Of a stretch of DNA of 13,868 nt, positions 13,864 through 13,868 are shown one piece after another (positions within the stretch are counted from its first letter, which is position 1; each line of letters opens with the position of its first letter). Where the stretch lies: positions 1 through 13,868 of the forward strand of contig CALACZ010000208.1 of NCBI GenBank assembly GCA_937890735.1, written 5' to 3'. The position numbers and the translations under genes were made by a program. Source of the stretch: an uncultured Bacillota bacterium. GTDB taxonomy: Bacteria; Bacillota; Clostridia; Oscillospirales; Oscillospiraceae. The notes below the pieces were generated by a model. That model made no database searches and had not been told where the DNA came from. It saw nothing but the letters and a program-made list of their open reading frames with translations.

Positions 13864-13868
13864 TGCGC

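Overview
The window is a GC-rich stretch of chromosome with short intergenic gaps and many ATGA stop/start overlaps. Most gene families point to an anaerobic, spore-forming gut Clostridia, probably an Oscillospirales/Oscillospiraceae-type organism: SLH domains, a possible sigma-K-type promoter before a cysteine-rich coat-like protein, and a Clostridia-style cob gene order. The genus cannot be fixed from sequence alone.

Layout. Positions 1-258 hold repeats but no convincing gene. Gene 294-1286 (minus) encodes a cysteine-rich, probably spore-surface protein. Divergent from it (plus) are a small signal-peptide/membrane protein (1458-1772) and an AraC-type regulator (1777-2742), followed by a xylose-isomerase-family enzyme (2958-3998) and a MATE transporter (4061-5425). 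A bidirectional terminator at 5424-5461 separates these from a long minus-strand block running to the right end. In transcription order that block is: Nudix hydrolase (13300-12737), TIM-barrel protein resembling the cobamide-remodelling enzyme CbiR (12740-11994), cobT (11997-10900), cobU (10742-10203), cobS (10206-9472), a short CobU-like protein (9459-9091), an SLH-anchored alpha-toroid protein (8989-7436), a DUF4430 lipoprotein (7415-6954) and dihydrolipoamide dehydrogenase (6839-5466).

How the genes fit together. cobT, cobU and cobS are the nucleotide-loop assembly genes of cobamide (vitamin B12-type) synthesis. No corrin-ring genes are present in the window, so the locus looks like salvage and remodelling of imported corrinoids. 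The two exported proteins directly downstream carry, on separate polypeptides, an alpha-toroid and a transcobalamin-like C-terminal (DUF4430) domain. These are the two parts that make up animal intrinsic factor and transcobalamin. My leading hypothesis is therefore a capture-and-remodel system: surface corrinoid binding, then CbiR cleavage, then CobT/CobU/CobS rebuilding.

Structural DNA. A roughly 160-bp imperfect palindrome (10751-10910) sits exactly between cobT and cobU, supplying the end of one and the leader of the other. A run of six consecutive hairpins fills 13651-13863. A 23-bp palindrome overlaps the promoter of the SLH gene.
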